From NCBI RefSeq assembly GCF_900167525.1, contig NZ_FUZQ01000008.1:124001-188000 (forward strand): a stretch of DNA of 64,000 nucleotides. The letters are read 5' to 3'. Within the stretch, counting starts at the first letter, position 1. Every line of letters begins with the position of its first letter. The position numbers and the translations under genes are program-made. This document shows positions 7,799 through 17,068 of the stretch, one piece after another. The notes beneath the pieces are model-generated. The model saw only the letters and a list, made by a program, of their open reading frames with translations. It was not told where the DNA came from and did no database searches. The DNA comes from Krasilnikoviella flava. Lineage in GTDB: Bacteria > Actinomycetota > Actinomycetes > Actinomycetales > Cellulomonadaceae.

Positions 7799-9079
7799 GT
7801 GAGCGAGCGCACCGACCTTCCCCATGTCGTCGTCGTCGGAGGAGGGTTCGGCGGCCTCGCGGTGGTGAAGGCCCTCGCGAAGGCCCCCGTCCGCGTCACC
7901 CTCGTGGAGCGGCGGGTCTACAACACCTTCCAGCCGCTGCTGTACCAGGTCGCCACGGGCGGGCTGAACCCCGGCGACGTCACCTACTGGCTGCGCGGGC
8001 TGCGGCTGAAGCAGAAGAACCTGCGGGTGCTGCACGAGCACCTGGTCGGCATCGACCACGACGCCCGCGCCATCCGGCTCGCCAACGACGAGCAGGTCTC
8101 CTTCGACTACCTCGTCCTGGCCAACGGCGTCACGGTGAACTTCTTCGACACCCCGGGCGCCAAGGAGAACGCGCTCGGCATGTACTCCCGCTCGCAGGCG
8201 CTGCGGATCCGCGACCAGCTCTTCATCCGGCTGGAGCGCTCGGCGTTCACCCGGGACTCCGACGACGGCCTGCGCGTGGTCGTCGTGGGCGGAGGCGCCA
8301 CCGGGGTCGAGGTCGCGGGGGCGCTCGCCGAGCTGCGTACCGCCGGGCTCGCGCCCGCCTATCCCGAGATCCACGGCGACGCGTTCGAGATCACCGTCGT
8401 CCAGCGCGGCGCCGAGCTGCTCAAGTCGTTCCACCCGAGCCTGCGCGAGTACGCCGCGAAGGAGCTGGGGCACCGCGGGGTCAAGCTGCACCTGGGCGCG
8501 GGCGTCGCGGAGGTGCGGCCGGACGCCGTCATCCTCACCGACGGCACCCGCATCCGCGCCGACCTGACGGTGTGGTCCGCCGGCGTGGGGCCGCACCCCG
8601 AGGTGGACGACTGGGACGTGCCCCGCCGCAACGGCGGGCGCATCGCCGTCGGCGCAGACCTGCAGGTCGAGGGGCGGCCCGGGGTCTTCGCGATCGGCGA
8701 CATCGCCGAGTCGCCCGACTGGCAGCCGCAGCTGGCCCAGCCGGCCATCCAGGGCGGCCAGCAGGTGGCGCGCAACATCCTCGCGCTCCTCGAGGGCCGG
8801 GCCACCGGCTCGCTGCAGTACCACGACAAGGGCACGATGGCGGTCATCGGCCGACGCGCCGCGATCGCCGAGATCACGCTGCCCGTGACGTCCAAGAAGC
8901 TGCGGCTCACCGCCGGGCTCGCCTGGCTGGTGTGGCTGTTCGTGCACATCATGTCGCTCGTCGGGCCCCGCAACCGCGTCACGACGCTCGCCGGCCTCGT
9001 GACCCGGTACGGGTTCCCGTTCCACCGCCGCCCGATCCCGATCGTCGGCGACGTGCCCACGATCCGGCCGTCGAAGTAG
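7799..9079 (+). CDS. ndh: Type II NADH dehydrogenase (NAD(P)/FAD-dependent)
   Basis: A 426-residue two-dinucleotide-fold flavoprotein of the NDH-2 class, which passes electrons from NADH to quinone at the membrane without pumping protons. The FAD-binding motif VVVVGGGFGGLAVVKAL is at about residues 9-25; the NAD-binding motif VVVVGGGATGVEVAGAL is at about 160-176. The second FAD contact GVFAIGDIAE is followed by QPAIQGGQQVARNI, and a C-terminal hydrophobic anchor (LAWLVWLFVHIMSLVG) fits membrane attachment. GTG 7799 is chosen because the FAD fold begins soon after; GTGs at 7790 and 7793 are in frame too. Monocistronic, followed by a repeat hairpin that can serve as terminator. Confidence 0.9.
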   Translation: MSERTDLPHVVVVGGGFGGLAVVKALAKAPVRVTLVERRVYNTFQPLLYQVATGGLNPGDVTYWLRGLRLKQKNLRVLHEHLVGIDHDARAIRLANDEQVSFDYLVLANGVTVNFFDTPGAKENALGMYSRSQALRIRDQLFIRLERSAFTRDSDDGLRVVVVGGGATGVEVAGALAELRTAGLAPAYPEIHGDAFEITVVQRGAELLKSFHPSLREYAAKELGHRGVKLHLGAGVAEVRPDAVILTDGTRIRADLTVWSAGVGPHPEVDDWDVPRRNGGRIAVGADLQVEGRPGVFAIGDIAESPDWQPQLAQPAIQGGQQVARNILALLEGRATGSLQYHDKGTMAVIGRRAAIAEITLPVTSKKLRLTAGLAWLVWLFVHIMSLVGPRNRVTTLAGLVTRYGFPFHRRPIPIVGDVPTIRPSK

Positions 9080-9083
9080 CCCC

Positions 9084-9143
9084 GCCGGTCGAGCTCGTCG
9101 AGGTCTCGACAGGCTCGACCGGCGGAGAGACAGGCTCAACCAG
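9084..9143. repeat. Dispersed hairpin repeat, family R, copy 1
   Basis: Inverted repeat with left arm GCCGGTCGAGCTCGTCGAG and right arm TCGACAGGCTCGACCGGC, plus an extra half-copy (ACAGGCTCAACCAGC) on the right. It lies between the convergent ndh and amino-acid permease genes. The TGA stop of the permease (9136-9138) lies inside the extra half. Likely able to form a terminator-like hairpin for both genes. Confidence 0.85.
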
Positions 9144-10551
9144 CGGTGCGACGCACCCGGCGCATGACCGCGTAGACGGCGAGGATCACCACGACCAGGC
9201 CGGCGGTCGCGACGAGCTGGGCGCGCGCCGCGGGGTCGGACAGCATGAGCCCGGCGAGCGCGACCAGGCCCGCGAGCGTGACCCAGGTGAGGTACGGGTA
9301 GCCCCACATGCGCAGCCGCATCGGCTCGCCGGAGCGCTCGGCGTCGGCCTCGAGACGTGGGCGCAGGCGCAGCTGCGACACCGTGATGAGCAGCCACACG
9401 ACGAACAGCGCGGAGCCGACGGCGTTGAGCAGGATCGTGAGGATCTGCGCGGGGAGCAGCCAGTTGAGGCCCACCGCGACGACACCGAAGAACACGGACA
9501 CCAGCACGGCCACCCACGGCACGTCGCGTCGGGAGACGCGCCTCGTGGCGGCGGGGGCGTCGTCGCGCTGGCCGAGGGAGAAGAGCATCCGCGACGTGCC
9601 GTAGACGTTCGCGTTGAAGGCGCTGAGGAGCGCCAGCACCACGACGACCTCCATGAGCCGCGCCCCGCCCTCGAACCCGGCCATCTGCAGCACCGAGACG
9701 AACGGGGAGGCCAGCCGCGCGGCGTCGTCCCAGGCGATGAGCGCGACGATGATCGCCACCGAGCCCACGTAGAACAGCAGGATGCGCCACACGATGGTCC
9801 GGGTGGCGCGCGCGACGGCGGTGCGCGGGTCGCGCGCCTCGGCGGCCGCGATCGCCACGATCTCGATGCCGCCGAAAGCGAAGACCACGGTGAGCAGGCC
9901 GGCCGCGATCCCGGCCCAGCCGGCTGGGGCGAAGCCGCCGTGCGCGGCCCAGTAGCCGAGCACGCTGCCCGACACGGGGACGATGCCGAGCACGATCAGC
10001 ACGCCCACCACGAGGAAGGCGAGGATGGCGGCCACCTTGATCGCCGCGAACCAGAACTCGGACTCGCCGAACTGCCGCACGCCCACCAGGTTGATGCCGC
10101 CCAGCACCACCACGACCACGGCCGCCACCGCCCACTGCGGCACGTCCGGCCACCAGCCGCTGACGATGCCCGCGACGCCGGTCACCTCCACGCCCAGCAC
10201 CATGATCAGGGTGAACCAGTACAGCCAGCCCAGCAGGAACCCGGCCCAGCGGCCGAGCGCCGCCTCCGCGTACACGGAGAACGAGCCGGACGCGGGCAGC
10301 GCCGACGCCATCTCGGCGAGCATCCGCATCACGAGGACGACGAGCGCGCCCGCGATGGCGTAGCTGACGAGGACGGCGGGGCCGGCGGTCGCCACGCCGA
10401 CGCCGGCCCCGAGGAACAGGCCGGCGCCGATCGCGGACCCGAGCCCCATCATCGTGAGGTGGCGGGTGCGCAGGCCGTGCGCGAGCTGGGCGTCGTGGCC
10501 CGCGCCGGGCTGCTCGCTCGCCGTCGTGCCGGGATCGGTGGGGGGTGTCAC
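9136..10551 (-). CDS. Amino-acid permease, APC superfamily
   Basis: A 471-residue, about 12-segment amino-acid/proton symporter of the AAT (GabP/AnsP-like) branch. The first membrane helix carries the signature MMGLGSAIGAGLFLGAG (about residues 33-49). Further family features are GSFSVYAEAALGRWAGFLLG and the IEIVAIAAAEARDPRTA segment before helix 7. A hydrophilic N-terminal tail of 30 residues precedes helix 1. The substrate cannot be read from sequence. GTG 10551 is chosen because the alternative upstream frame runs into a repeat element at 10581-10624. The stop codon is supplied by the R-family repeat at 9084-9143. Confidence 0.88.
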   Translation of the reverse strand: MTPPTDPGTTASEQPGAGHDAQLAHGLRTRHLTMMGLGSAIGAGLFLGAGVGVATAGPAVLVSYAIAGALVVLVMRMLAEMASALPASGSFSVYAEAALGRWAGFLLGWLYWFTLIMVLGVEVTGVAGIVSGWWPDVPQWAVAAVVVVVLGGINLVGVRQFGESEFWFAAIKVAAILAFLVVGVLIVLGIVPVSGSVLGYWAAHGGFAPAGWAGIAAGLLTVVFAFGGIEIVAIAAAEARDPRTAVARATRTIVWRILLFYVGSVAIIVALIAWDDAARLASPFVSVLQMAGFEGGARLMEVVVVLALLSAFNANVYGTSRMLFSLGQRDDAPAATRRVSRRDVPWVAVLVSVFFGVVAVGLNWLLPAQILTILLNAVGSALFVVWLLITVSQLRLRPRLEADAERSGEPMRLRMWGYPYLTWVTLAGLVALAGLMLSDPAARAQLVATAGLVVVILAVYAVMRRVRRTAG

Positions 10552-10580
10552 GGCCGACCACGCTAACCCGCCCCCGCGAG

Positions 10581-10624
10581 TTGTCAGAACCACGCCGGGG
10601 TCGAGGCCCACGTGGCTCTGACAA
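10581..10624. repeat. 44-bp dispersed palindrome, family T, copy A
   Basis: Arms TTGTCAGAACCACG and CGTGGCTCTGACAA (one mismatch in 14) surround a GC-rich loop CGGGGTCGAGGCCC. It sits between the 3' end of the ABC exporter operon and the start of the amino-acid permease gene, where the hairpin could end exporter transcription. Three other copies of exactly 44 bp occur at 39469, 57975 and 59052. Confidence 0.9.
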
Positions 10625-10638
10625 CTTGCGAGGGTGCG

Positions 10639-12294
10639 CTACTTCGTCGCGACATCCCGACGGCGGAAGCCGGCGAACGCGAGCACGAACAGCACGAGCG
10701 CGACGGCGCACAGCCCGCCCACGTGCACCCAGTCGACGCCGGCGGTGAGCGGGTCGGGCACCCACCAGAACGGCGAGATCCGCCGCGCCCAGTCGGGCAG
10801 GTGGAACAGGTCGGCGAACAGCGCCACGACGATCGTGTACTCGAGCAGGAGCCACACCAGCGAGGTCGCCTTGGGGATCCACGCGAACAGCGCCGCCGCG
10901 AGGCCCACGAACACCGCGAGCGCCGGGAGGAACAGCAGCCCGGCCTCGGTGACCTCGCCGAAGGTGACGTCCTCGGTGCCGGCGACCGCCGCACCACCCG
11001 CGAGCGCGAGCACGCCGGTGACGAGCACGACGACGGTGCCGGCGGACGTCACACCGAGGTTCGCGCCGAGCCACCGGGCGCGGGAGACCGGCGTCGCAAG
11101 GGCGTACTCCGCCCGCCCGGCGTCCTCCTCCGTCTTGGCGCGCAGGGCCGCGACGATGCCGTACGCGGCCGCCCCGAGCGCGGCGTACAGCACGATGATG
11201 CCGACGAACGCCTTGGTCACCTCGCCGCTGCCCAGCACGCTCGCGTACACGGGGTTGTTCGCCAGAGACTCGGTCATGGCGCCGACCTGGTTGACGATCG
11301 TGCCGGTGGCGAACCACATGAACGCCAGCCCGAGGGCGGTCCACAGGAGTGCCATGCGCTGCTGCAGCCAGACCAGCGCGGCGGGGGTGCGCAGGCTGGG
11401 CAGGGCGTCGGCGCGGCCGGGGCGGTCGGGCACGAGCCCGGCGCCGAAGTCGCGGCGCGAGGCCAGCGTCGACGCCACGAACAGCAGCACGACGATGACG
11501 ACGGCGCCGAGGGCGGCGGGCCACCAGCGCAGGTCGACATACGCGCGCATCTGCTGCGCCCACGCGATCGGGGACAGCCACGACACCCAGCTGCCGTGCT
11601 GCTCCTGCATGTCGCCGATGGTCCGCAGCGTGAACGCGGCGCCGAGCGCCGCCATCGAGAGCCCGGTGGCTCCGCGGGAGTGCTCCGTCACCTGGGACGC
11701 GACCAGCGCGATCGCGCCGAACGTCATCGCGCTCATGGCGACGCCGAGCGACATCGCGACCGAGTCGACGGCCTCGAGCCCGGCCCCCACCAGCACCGCG
11801 GACGACAGCGCGGCGACCACCACGTTGACGAGCAGCACCACCACCAGCGCGGCGACCACGGGGGCGTGCCGGCCGACGGCGGCCGCGCGCACCAGCTCGG
11901 ACCGGCTGGACTCCTCCTCCGCCCGGGTGTGCCGCACCACCTGCAGGATGCTCATCACCGCGAGCGCGAGCACCATCCACAGCACGAGCTCGTTCGAGAC
12001 GGCAGCGCCGACGGTGTAGTCGTCGGTGCCGTACCCCGGGCCGGTCATGGACACCATCGCGGGCGTCTGCACCAGGGCGGCGCGGGCCTGCATGCCCTCC
12101 GGGTCGTCCGCCATCGCCGTGTACTCGCCGAGGGAGGCGAGGTAGAGCGCGGGGATCGCCAGGGACCAGACGAGCAGGCGCACGCGGTCGCGGCGCAGGA
12201 TGAACCGCACCAGGCTCCACGTGCCGGTCAGGGTGGTCCCGCCCCGGGCGGCGGGGGCCGACGCGAGCGGCGGGGCGGCGGTGACGGCACTCAT
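10639..12294 (-). CDS. ABC exporter permease, twelve-segment type
   Basis: A 551-residue integral membrane subunit with about twelve hydrophobic segments in two similar halves: the first begins about residue 30 ([20 protein letters not shown]), the second about residue 285 after the loop [18 protein letters not shown]. This two-in-one layout (TMSII/YhhJ-like antibiotic exporters, Tcur/EfrA-unrelated) is common for actinobacterial drug or polyketide exporters encoded with one ATPase. Its ATG overlaps the ATPase stop as ATGA (12291-12294), so translation is coupled. It is the last gene of the tetR-ATPase-permease operon; a 44-bp palindrome follows 15 bases after the stop. Substrate unknown. Confidence 0.85.
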   Translation of the reverse strand: MSAVTAAPPLASAPAARGGTTLTGTWSLVRFILRRDRVRLLVWSLAIPALYLASLGEYTAMADDPEGMQARAALVQTPAMVSMTGPGYGTDDYTVGAAVSNELVLWMVLALAVMSILQVVRHTRAEEESSRSELVRAAAVGRHAPVVAALVVVLLVNVVVAALSSAVLVGAGLEAVDSVAMSLGVAMSAMTFGAIALVASQVTEHSRGATGLSMAALGAAFTLRTIGDMQEQHGSWVSWLSPIAWAQQMRAYVDLRWWPAALGAVVIVVLLFVASTLASRRDFGAGLVPDRPGRADALPSLRTPAALVWLQQRMALLWTALGLAFMWFATGTIVNQVGAMTESLANNPVYASVLGSGEVTKAFVGIIVLYAALGAAAYGIVAALRAKTEEDAGRAEYALATPVSRARWLGANLGVTSAGTVVVLVTGVLALAGGAAVAGTEDVTFGEVTEAGLLFLPALAVFVGLAAALFAWIPKATSLVWLLLEYTIVVALFADLFHLPDWARRISPFWWVPDPLTAGVDWVHVGGLCAVALVLFVLAFAGFRRRDVATK

Positions 12295-13292
12295 TGCGCA
12301 CCTGCCCGGCTGCTCGCGGCGTGCTTGCCCGCGCCGTCCGCTCCGTCCCCGCTCGTGGGCACGCCGTCCGCGGCGAGCTCGTCGCCGTAGTGCCGCATGA
12401 ACAGCTCCTCCAGCGACGGCGGCTGCGCGGTGAAGGAGTGCACGCCCAGGGCGCTGATCGCGGGCAGCACACGGCCCATCTCGGAGTTGTCGACGTCGAA
12501 CGTCACGCGCGTGCCGGCACCGTTCGACGTCGTGGCCAGGTCGTGCACGCCCGCCATCGCGGCGATCGGCGACGGGTCGCCGTCGACGACGGCGGTGACG
12601 GCCGAGCGCGTGAGGTGGCGCAGGTCGTCCAGGGTGCCGGACTCCACGGCACGGCCGCCCCGGATGATCGTCACGGTGTCGCAGACCTTCTCGACCTCGG
12701 ACAGGATGTGGCTGCTCAGCAGCACCGACGTGCCGGCGGCCTTGGCCTCGCGCACGTGCTCGGTGAACACGGCCTCCATCAGCGGGTCGAGGCCGGAGGT
12801 CGGCTCGTCGAGCACCAGCAGGTCGACCTGGGACACGAACGCCGCGACGAGCGCGACCTTCTGCCGGTTGCCCTTGGAGTAGGTGCGGGCTTTCTTGGTG
12901 GGGTCGAGCTCGAACCGCTCGAGCAGCTCGGCCTTGCGCCTCTTGTCCGGCTTGCCGCGCAGCCGGGCGAGGTAGTCGATGGCCTCGCCTCCGGTGAGGT
13001 TGGGCCACAGGCTCACGTCGCCGGGCACGTAGGCCAGACGCCGGTGCAGCGCGACGGCGTCGCGCCAGGGGTCGCCGCCGAGCAGGCGGGCGCTGCCCGA
13101 GTCGGAGCGCAGCAGCCCCAGCAGCACCCGGATGGCGGTGGACTTCCCGGCGCCGTTCGGGCCGAGGAAGCCGGCCACCTGGCCGGTCTCGACGGTCAGG
13201 TCCAGGCCGTCGAGCGCCTGGACGGAGCCGAAGGCCTTGCGCAGGTCGTGGACCTCGACCGCGGGGGTCGTGGATGAAGCCGTGGTGGTCAT
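12291..13292 (-). CDS. ABC exporter ATP-binding protein
   Basis: A 333-residue ATPase of the DrrA-like exporter class. The Walker A motif [14 protein letters not shown] is at about residues 42-55. The signature motif is the variant [11 protein letters not shown] near 138-148, the form usual in this exporter subgroup. Walker B is [13 protein letters not shown] near 158-170, and the H-loop is in [15 protein letters not shown]. The C-terminal 100 residues form the regulatory extension typical of these ATPases. It overlaps the upstream tetR stop by four bases (ATGA at 13289-13292) and the downstream permease start by four bases. It powers export of an unknown compound through the permease. Confidence 0.93.
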   Translation of the reverse strand: MTTTASSTTPAVEVHDLRKAFGSVQALDGLDLTVETGQVAGFLGPNGAGKSTAIRVLLGLLRSDSGSARLLGGDPWRDAVALHRRLAYVPGDVSLWPNLTGGEAIDYLARLRGKPDKRRKAELLERFELDPTKKARTYSKGNRQKVALVAAFVSQVDLLVLDEPTSGLDPLMEAVFTEHVREAKAAGTSVLLSSHILSEVEKVCDTVTIIRGGRAVESGTLDDLRHLTRSAVTAVVDGDPSPIAAMAGVHDLATTSNGAGTRVTFDVDNSEMGRVLPAISALGVHSFTAQPPSLEELFMRHYGDELAADGVPTSGDGADGAGKHAASSRAGAQ

Positions 13293-14032
13293 GGTTCCTC
13301 TTCGTCGTCGTGGGGGGTTCCGTCGGCGGGGGGCTGGTCGCCCGGCGGCGGGTCCGGCACGTACAGGAGGTAGTCGTCGAGCATCCGACGGGTGGTGAGG
13401 AAGCCCTCGGTGAAGAGCTCGAGCATCGGGAGGTACAGCTCGTCCATGAAGCGGCGCATAGCCGCCGTGACGTCCTCGGGGTCGTGCGGGGGGTCGAGCG
13501 TGACCGACAGGAGCATCGCGCCGAGGGACGAGTAGATGAGGTAGCGCACGCGCGCGGCTTCGTCGCGGCTCGGCGTCACGACGCCGTCGCGCACCGCCTC
13601 GGAGATGTACTCCTCGGCGTCGGCGATCATGTGCTCGGTGAACTCACGGCCCACGACGCCGCCCGCCTGCAGGGAGCGCAGCACGTAGCCCACGAGCGGT
13701 GCGTACTGGTCCGCCCCGGCGAGCACCTGTAGCAGGGTGCCGCCCCCCGCGACCCGCCCGATGGAGTCGCGCTTGACGTCGCGGATCCAGGCGAGGACGT
13801 GCTCGTCGCACGCGGCGTGCAGCTTGTCCTTGGACCCGAAGTGGTGGATGACGAGCGCCGGGCTCACCCCGGCGTCGGACGCGATCGACCGGACGGACGC
13901 GCCGAACCCGGACCGGGCGAAGCGGCGCATCGCGACGTCGAGGATCCGGCCGCGCGTGCTGCCGTCGGGCTTCGGCACGAGCGGCTCGCGGGCCTCGGCC
14001 GGCTTCTCGGCGGCGACATCGACTGAACGCAT
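13289..14032 (-). CDS. TetR-family repressor of the exporter operon
   Basis: A 247-residue TetR regulator. The N-terminal DNA-binding domain includes [20 protein letters not shown] and the recognition helix region [22 protein letters not shown] (about residues 45-66). The C-terminal ligand domain is helical, and an acidic tail (DDEEEP) ends the protein. It is the first gene of a coupled operon with an ATPase and permease, so the ligand is probably the exported compound. ATG 14032 is chosen; GTG 14050 would add six residues. Both lie within a pair of palindromes that should be its own operators, indicating autoregulation. Confidence 0.88.
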   Translation of the reverse strand: MRSVDVAAEKPAEAREPLVPKPDGSTRGRILDVAMRRFARSGFGASVRSIASDAGVSPALVIHHFGSKDKLHAACDEHVLAWIRDVKRDSIGRVAGGGTLLQVLAGADQYAPLVGYVLRSLQAGGVVGREFTEHMIADAEEYISEAVRDGVVTPSRDEAARVRYLIYSSLGAMLLSVTLDPPHDPEDVTAAMRRFMDELYLPMLELFTEGFLTTRRMLDDYLLYVPDPPPGDQPPADGTPHDDEEEP

Positions 14033-14057
14033 GTTCAACAGACTAAACACGCGTTCA
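14024..14057. promoter_or_regulatory. Twin TetR operators
   Basis: Two related 14-bp palindromes, TGAACGCATGTTCA (14024-14037) and TAAACACGCGTTCA (14044-14057), have centres 20 bp apart, i.e. about two helical turns. Both share TRAAC-N4-GTTCA. They cover the start codon of the TetR gene and lie about 50 bases upstream of the divergent APC permease at 14107, so they may control both directions. Confidence 0.75.
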
Positions 14058-14106
14058 GCCGCCCCGCAAGACCCGGAGGGGCCCCGGGGCGCGGCAGGAT
14101 CGACCC

Positions 14107-15375
14107 GTGACCCAGCTCGCGCGCCGCCTCGGCACGACGGACGCCGTCGTGATCGGGCTGTCCTCGATGATCGGGGCCGGCGTCTTCGCCGCCTTCTCCC
14201 CCGCCGCCGCGGCCGTGCTGCCCGCCGGGACCGGCGCCGCGCTGCTCGTCGCCCTCGGCGTCGCGGCCGTCGTCGCGTACGGCAACGCCACGTCGTCCGC
14301 GCAGCTCGCGGCGCAGTACCCGGCCTCGGGCGGCACGTACGTGTACGGCCGCGAGCGCCTCGGCCCCTGGTGGGGCTACCTCGCCGGCTGGGGGTTCGTG
14401 GTCGGCAAGACGGCGAGCTGCGCGGCGATGGCCCTGACGTTCGCCGCCTACGCCGCCCCGCCCGGGTGGGAGCGGCCGCTGGCGGCGCTCGCCGTCGTCG
14501 CGCTCGCGGCCGTCAACTACCGCGGGGTCACGCGCACCGCGCGGCTCGCCCGGTGGATCGTCGTCGTAGTGCTGCTGGCCCTGGCGGTGTGGACGACGGT
14601 CGCGTGGGTCGGCGCGCCGCCGGTCGAGCTCCTGGTCTCGGCAGGCTCGACCACCGGGAGCGGCTCGACCGGTGGGGTCGACGTCGTCTACGGGGTGCTG
14701 CAGGCCGCGGGGCTGCTGTTCTTCGCGTTCGCCGGGTACGCGCGCGTGGCGACGCTCGGCGAGGAGGTGCGCGACCCGGCCCGCAGCATCCCGCGCGCGA
14801 TCGTCGTCGCGCTGGGCGGCGCCGCGGTCGTCTACGCCGTCGTCGCGGTGACGCTGCTCGCCGTGCTCGGCCTCGCGGGGACGGCGGCGACCCCGGCGCC
14901 GCTGGCGGCCGCGGTCACCGGCACCCCGTGGGCCGGGGCGGTGGTGCGCGTCGGCGCGGCCGCCGCGTCGCTCGGGGCGCTGCTCGCCCTGGTCGCGGGC
15001 GTGGGCCGCACCACCCTGGCGATGGCGCGCGAGGGCGACCTGCCGCGGCCCCTCGCCGCCGTGCACCCCCGGTTCCAGGTGCCGCACCGGGCGGAGGTGG
15101 CGGTCGCCGTCGTCGTGGTCGCGCTGGTGCTCACCGTGGACCTGCGCGGCGCGATCGGGTTCTCGTCGTTCGGGGTGCTCGTGTACTACGCGGTGGCGAA
15201 CGTCGCGGCCTGGACGCAGACCGGCACCCACCGCCGCTACCCGCGGGCGCTGCAGGCGGTGGGCCTGGTCGGCTGCGTCGCGCTGTGCGCCACGCTGCCG
15301 GTGGCCGCGGCGCTCGCCGGCGCCGGCGTGCTCGCCGTCGGGCTGCTCCTGCGGTGGGTGCGCGTGTCACGATGA
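14107..15375 (+). CDS. APC-family amino-acid/amine permease
   Basis: A 422-residue transporter of the APC superfamily with 11-12 membrane segments. Helix 1 has the family unwound-helix motif SSMIGAGVFAAFSPAAAA (about residues 19-36); further hallmarks are PASGGTYVYGRERLGPWWGY and LGEEVRDPARSIPRAI. Substrate unknown. The GTG at 14107 has AGGAT nine bases upstream. An R-family repeat is read in frame as PVELLVSAGSTTGSGSTGGV in the loop after about residue 170, where close relatives would be expected to have a short loop; this is an inference. Divergent from the TetR exporter operon and possibly under the same operators. Confidence 0.85.
   Translation: MTQLARRLGTTDAVVIGLSSMIGAGVFAAFSPAAAAVLPAGTGAALLVALGVAAVVAYGNATSSAQLAAQYPASGGTYVYGRERLGPWWGYLAGWGFVVGKTASCAAMALTFAAYAAPPGWERPLAALAVVALAAVNYRGVTRTARLARWIVVVVLLALAVWTTVAWVGAPPVELLVSAGSTTGSGSTGGVDVVYGVLQAAGLLFFAFAGYARVATLGEEVRDPARSIPRAIVVALGGAAVVYAVVAVTLLAVLGLAGTAATPAPLAAAVTGTPWAGAVVRVGAAAASLGALLALVAGVGRTTLAMAREGDLPRPLAAVHPRFQVPHRAEVAVAVVVVALVLTVDLRGAIGFSSFGVLVYYAVANVAAWTQTGTHRRYPRALQAVGLVGCVALCATLPVAAALAGAGVLAVGLLLRWVRVSR
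14619..14673. repeat. Dispersed hairpin repeat, family R, copy 2, inside a coding sequence
   Basis: GCCGGTCGAGCTCCTGGTCT continuing into CGGCAGGCTCGACC closely matches the 9084-9143 copy, but with a few bases changed or lost. It is wholly inside the APC permease gene, keeps the reading frame open and encodes a Gly/Ser/Thr-rich loop. This is the only copy of the family in the window that lies inside a gene. Confidence 0.75.
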
Positions 15376-15429
15376 CCACGTGCGCGCCTGGTCCCTCGGC
15401 CGCGCGAGGAGTGGGAACGGGCCTGCGCC

Positions 15430-16350
15430 TCAGAGCCACCCCATGGCGACGGCGATGAGGAGCTGGGTCACCAGGAAGCCGGTGACGAGGTTGAGCCACA
15501 GGAACCGCCGCCAGCCCGCGTGCGCCTCCGCGCAGCGGGAGTCGGGCAGGTTCCGGAACCCGGCGATGCTCACGACGTACGGCACGACCAGGACGGCGGC
15601 GAGGGCGGCGGGTAGCCCCGCCAGGAGGAGCACGGCCCCGGCCGCCGCATAGAGCACCATGGCCGCACGCACCGTGCGCGCGGCGCCCAGCCAGGTGGCC
15701 ACCGAGCCGATCTCGGCCGCACGGTCGGCCTCGACGTCCTGCACCGCGCCGAACGCCTGGGAGGCCATCCCCCACAGGAAGAACGCCGCGAGCACCGCGA
15801 GCACGGGGCCGGTGACCGTGCCGCCCGCCAGCGCGAGACCGAAGACGGCGGGGCTGACGAAGTGGGTGCTCGACGTCGCCGAGTCCAGCACCGGCCGTTC
15901 CTTGAACCGCAGCCCCGGCGCGGAGTAGGCGACGACGGCGAAGACGCTCACCGCGAGCACCGCCGTGGACGCCGCGTCGCCCACGGCGACGAGGTAGGCA
16001 AGGAACGGGAGGTTGCTCAGGACGGCGGCGCGCACGGTGAGGCGGTGCCACCGGCGCGACAGCACCACGCCCTCGATCCCGCCCTTGCGCGGGTTGCGCA
16101 GGTCCGACTCGTAGTCCCAAACGTCGTTGAGCCCGTACATCAGCAGGTTGTACGGGACGAGGAAGTAGAGCGCGCCGACGACCAGCTCCGCGACCCCCAC
16201 CCGGCCGGCGCCGCCGGCCAGCAGGTACGCCGCGGCGAACGGGAACGCGGTGTTGATCCAGCTCACCGGCCGCGACGAGCCCACCACCTGACGCAGCGCG
16301 GCGGCCGGCCCCGCCGTCGTCGCGGCCGGCCCCGCTCCGGTCGCCGTCAT
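15430..16350 (-). CDS. crtEb: Lycopene elongase / UbiA-type prenyltransferase
   Basis: A 306-residue UbiA-superfamily prenyltransferase with about eight membrane segments. It has the first Asp-rich motif NDVWDYESD (about residues 75-83) and the second, DVEADRAAE (about 195-203), which bind Mg-diphosphate. As the last gene of the crt operon it should add C5 units to both ends of lycopene, giving the C50 skeleton (flavuxanthin). Downstream cyclisation is by the two small cyclase subunits encoded just upstream. ATG 16350 overlaps the upstream stop by four bases. A quinone-pathway role is unlikely given the context. Confidence 0.9.
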   Translation of the reverse strand: MTATGAGPAATTAGPAAALRQVVGSSRPVSWINTAFPFAAAYLLAGGAGRVGVAELVVGALYFLVPYNLLMYGLNDVWDYESDLRNPRKGGIEGVVLSRRWHRLTVRAAVLSNLPFLAYLVAVGDAASTAVLAVSVFAVVAYSAPGLRFKERPVLDSATSSTHFVSPAVFGLALAGGTVTGPVLAVLAAFFLWGMASQAFGAVQDVEADRAAEIGSVATWLGAARTVRAAMVLYAAAGAVLLLAGLPAALAAVLVVPYVVSIAGFRNLPDSRCAEAHAGWRRFLWLNLVTGFLVTQLLIAVAMGWL

Positions 16351-16667
16351 GCGTCCGCCCCCGCGCGCTCGGCCCCGTCCCCCAGGGCCCACAGGGCGGG
16401 CAGCAGCAGGGCGGCCACGACCGGCCACGCGAGGTCCTCGACCGGCGTGAGCCACAGCCGCACCCCCAGGAGCGCCGCCTCGTCGTAGCGGAACAGGTCG
16501 GCGGCGATCATCAGGCTGTCGAAGACCACCGTGAGCCCCGTGAGCACCACCCCGGTGAGCGCCGTCGCCGCCCACCACCGGGCGCCGAGGCCCCGGACCC
16601 GCGCGACGACGAGCGCGACGACGAGCGCCACGGCGAGGGCGACCACCGCGAGGCCCCCGTACGTCAT
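16347..16667 (-). CDS. crtYf: C50 carotenoid cyclase subunit (small, second)
   Basis: A 106-residue membrane protein with three hydrophobic segments and the lycopene-cyclase-domain motif FDSLMIAADLFRYDE (about residues 44-58). In actinobacterial C50 pathways two such small subunits (CrtYe/CrtYf, CrtYg/CrtYh or CrtC2-type pairs) form a heteromeric cyclase acting on the elongated C50 chain. The ring type made (epsilon, beta or gamma) cannot be told from sequence. ATG 16667 and the downstream crtEb start each overlap neighbours by four bases, implying coupled translation and equal subunit supply. Confidence 0.83.
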   Translation of the reverse strand: MTYGGLAVVALAVALVVALVVARVRGLGARWWAATALTGVVLTGLTVVFDSLMIAADLFRYDEAALLGVRLWLTPVEDLAWPVVAALLLPALWALGDGAERAGADA

Positions 16668-17068
16668 CGCCCCTCCCCGGGCAGGTCCGGCACGGCGTGG
16701 AGCGCGCCGCGGCGGGCGGGACGGCGCCGGGCACCCTCCCGGCGCGCCAGGACGCGCCGCAGGAGCCCGTGCAGCAGGAGCGTGAACCAGCAGAGGAACA
16801 GGACGAAGAACAGCTCCTCGAGCGGCAGGTGCGGCGCCAGCTCGATCCCGGTCATCGCGGCTCCCCCGCGCGAGTAGAAGCCGGCGGCGATGGCCACGAG
16901 GTCCCACCCGAGGAACGCGAGGGTGCCGACGGCGAGCACGACCGCCCCGCGCAGCGGCGTCGCCGACCACAGCACGAGCCGCGCCCGCCGGTCCACGAGG
17001 GCCATCGAGGCCAGCGCCCCCAGCAGCAGCGCGAGGTAGACGAAGGAGTTCCAGTGCAGGGCGATCAC
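16664..17068 (-). CDS. crtYe: C50 carotenoid cyclase subunit (small, first)
   Basis: A 134-residue membrane protein with three hydrophobic segments, the partner of the next gene. The conserved stretches are TLAFLGWDLVAIAAGFYSRG (about residues 48-67) and the acidic motif LPLEELFFVLFLCW (about 80-93), the P-x-E-E hallmark of heterodimeric lycopene cyclase subunits. The C-terminal tail is arginine-rich. It starts at GTG 17068, which overlaps the crtI stop (GTGA), and ends overlapping the next subunit (ATGA). Gene order crtI-crtYe-crtYf-crtEb matches known decaprenoxanthin-type operons. Confidence 0.85.
   Translation of the reverse strand: MIALHWNSFVYLALLLGALASMALVDRRARLVLWSATPLRGAVVLAVGTLAFLGWDLVAIAAGFYSRGGAAMTGIELAPHLPLEELFFVLFLCWFTLLLHGLLRRVLARREGARRRPARRGALHAVPDLPGEGR

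Noticed and set aside
7628-12472. A minus-strand open frame of about 1,600 codons across several genes
   Set aside because: It is a shadow frame of GC-rich coding DNA: low-complexity Arg/Ala/Gly translation, no domain similarity, and it runs antisense or out of frame to well-recognised genes.
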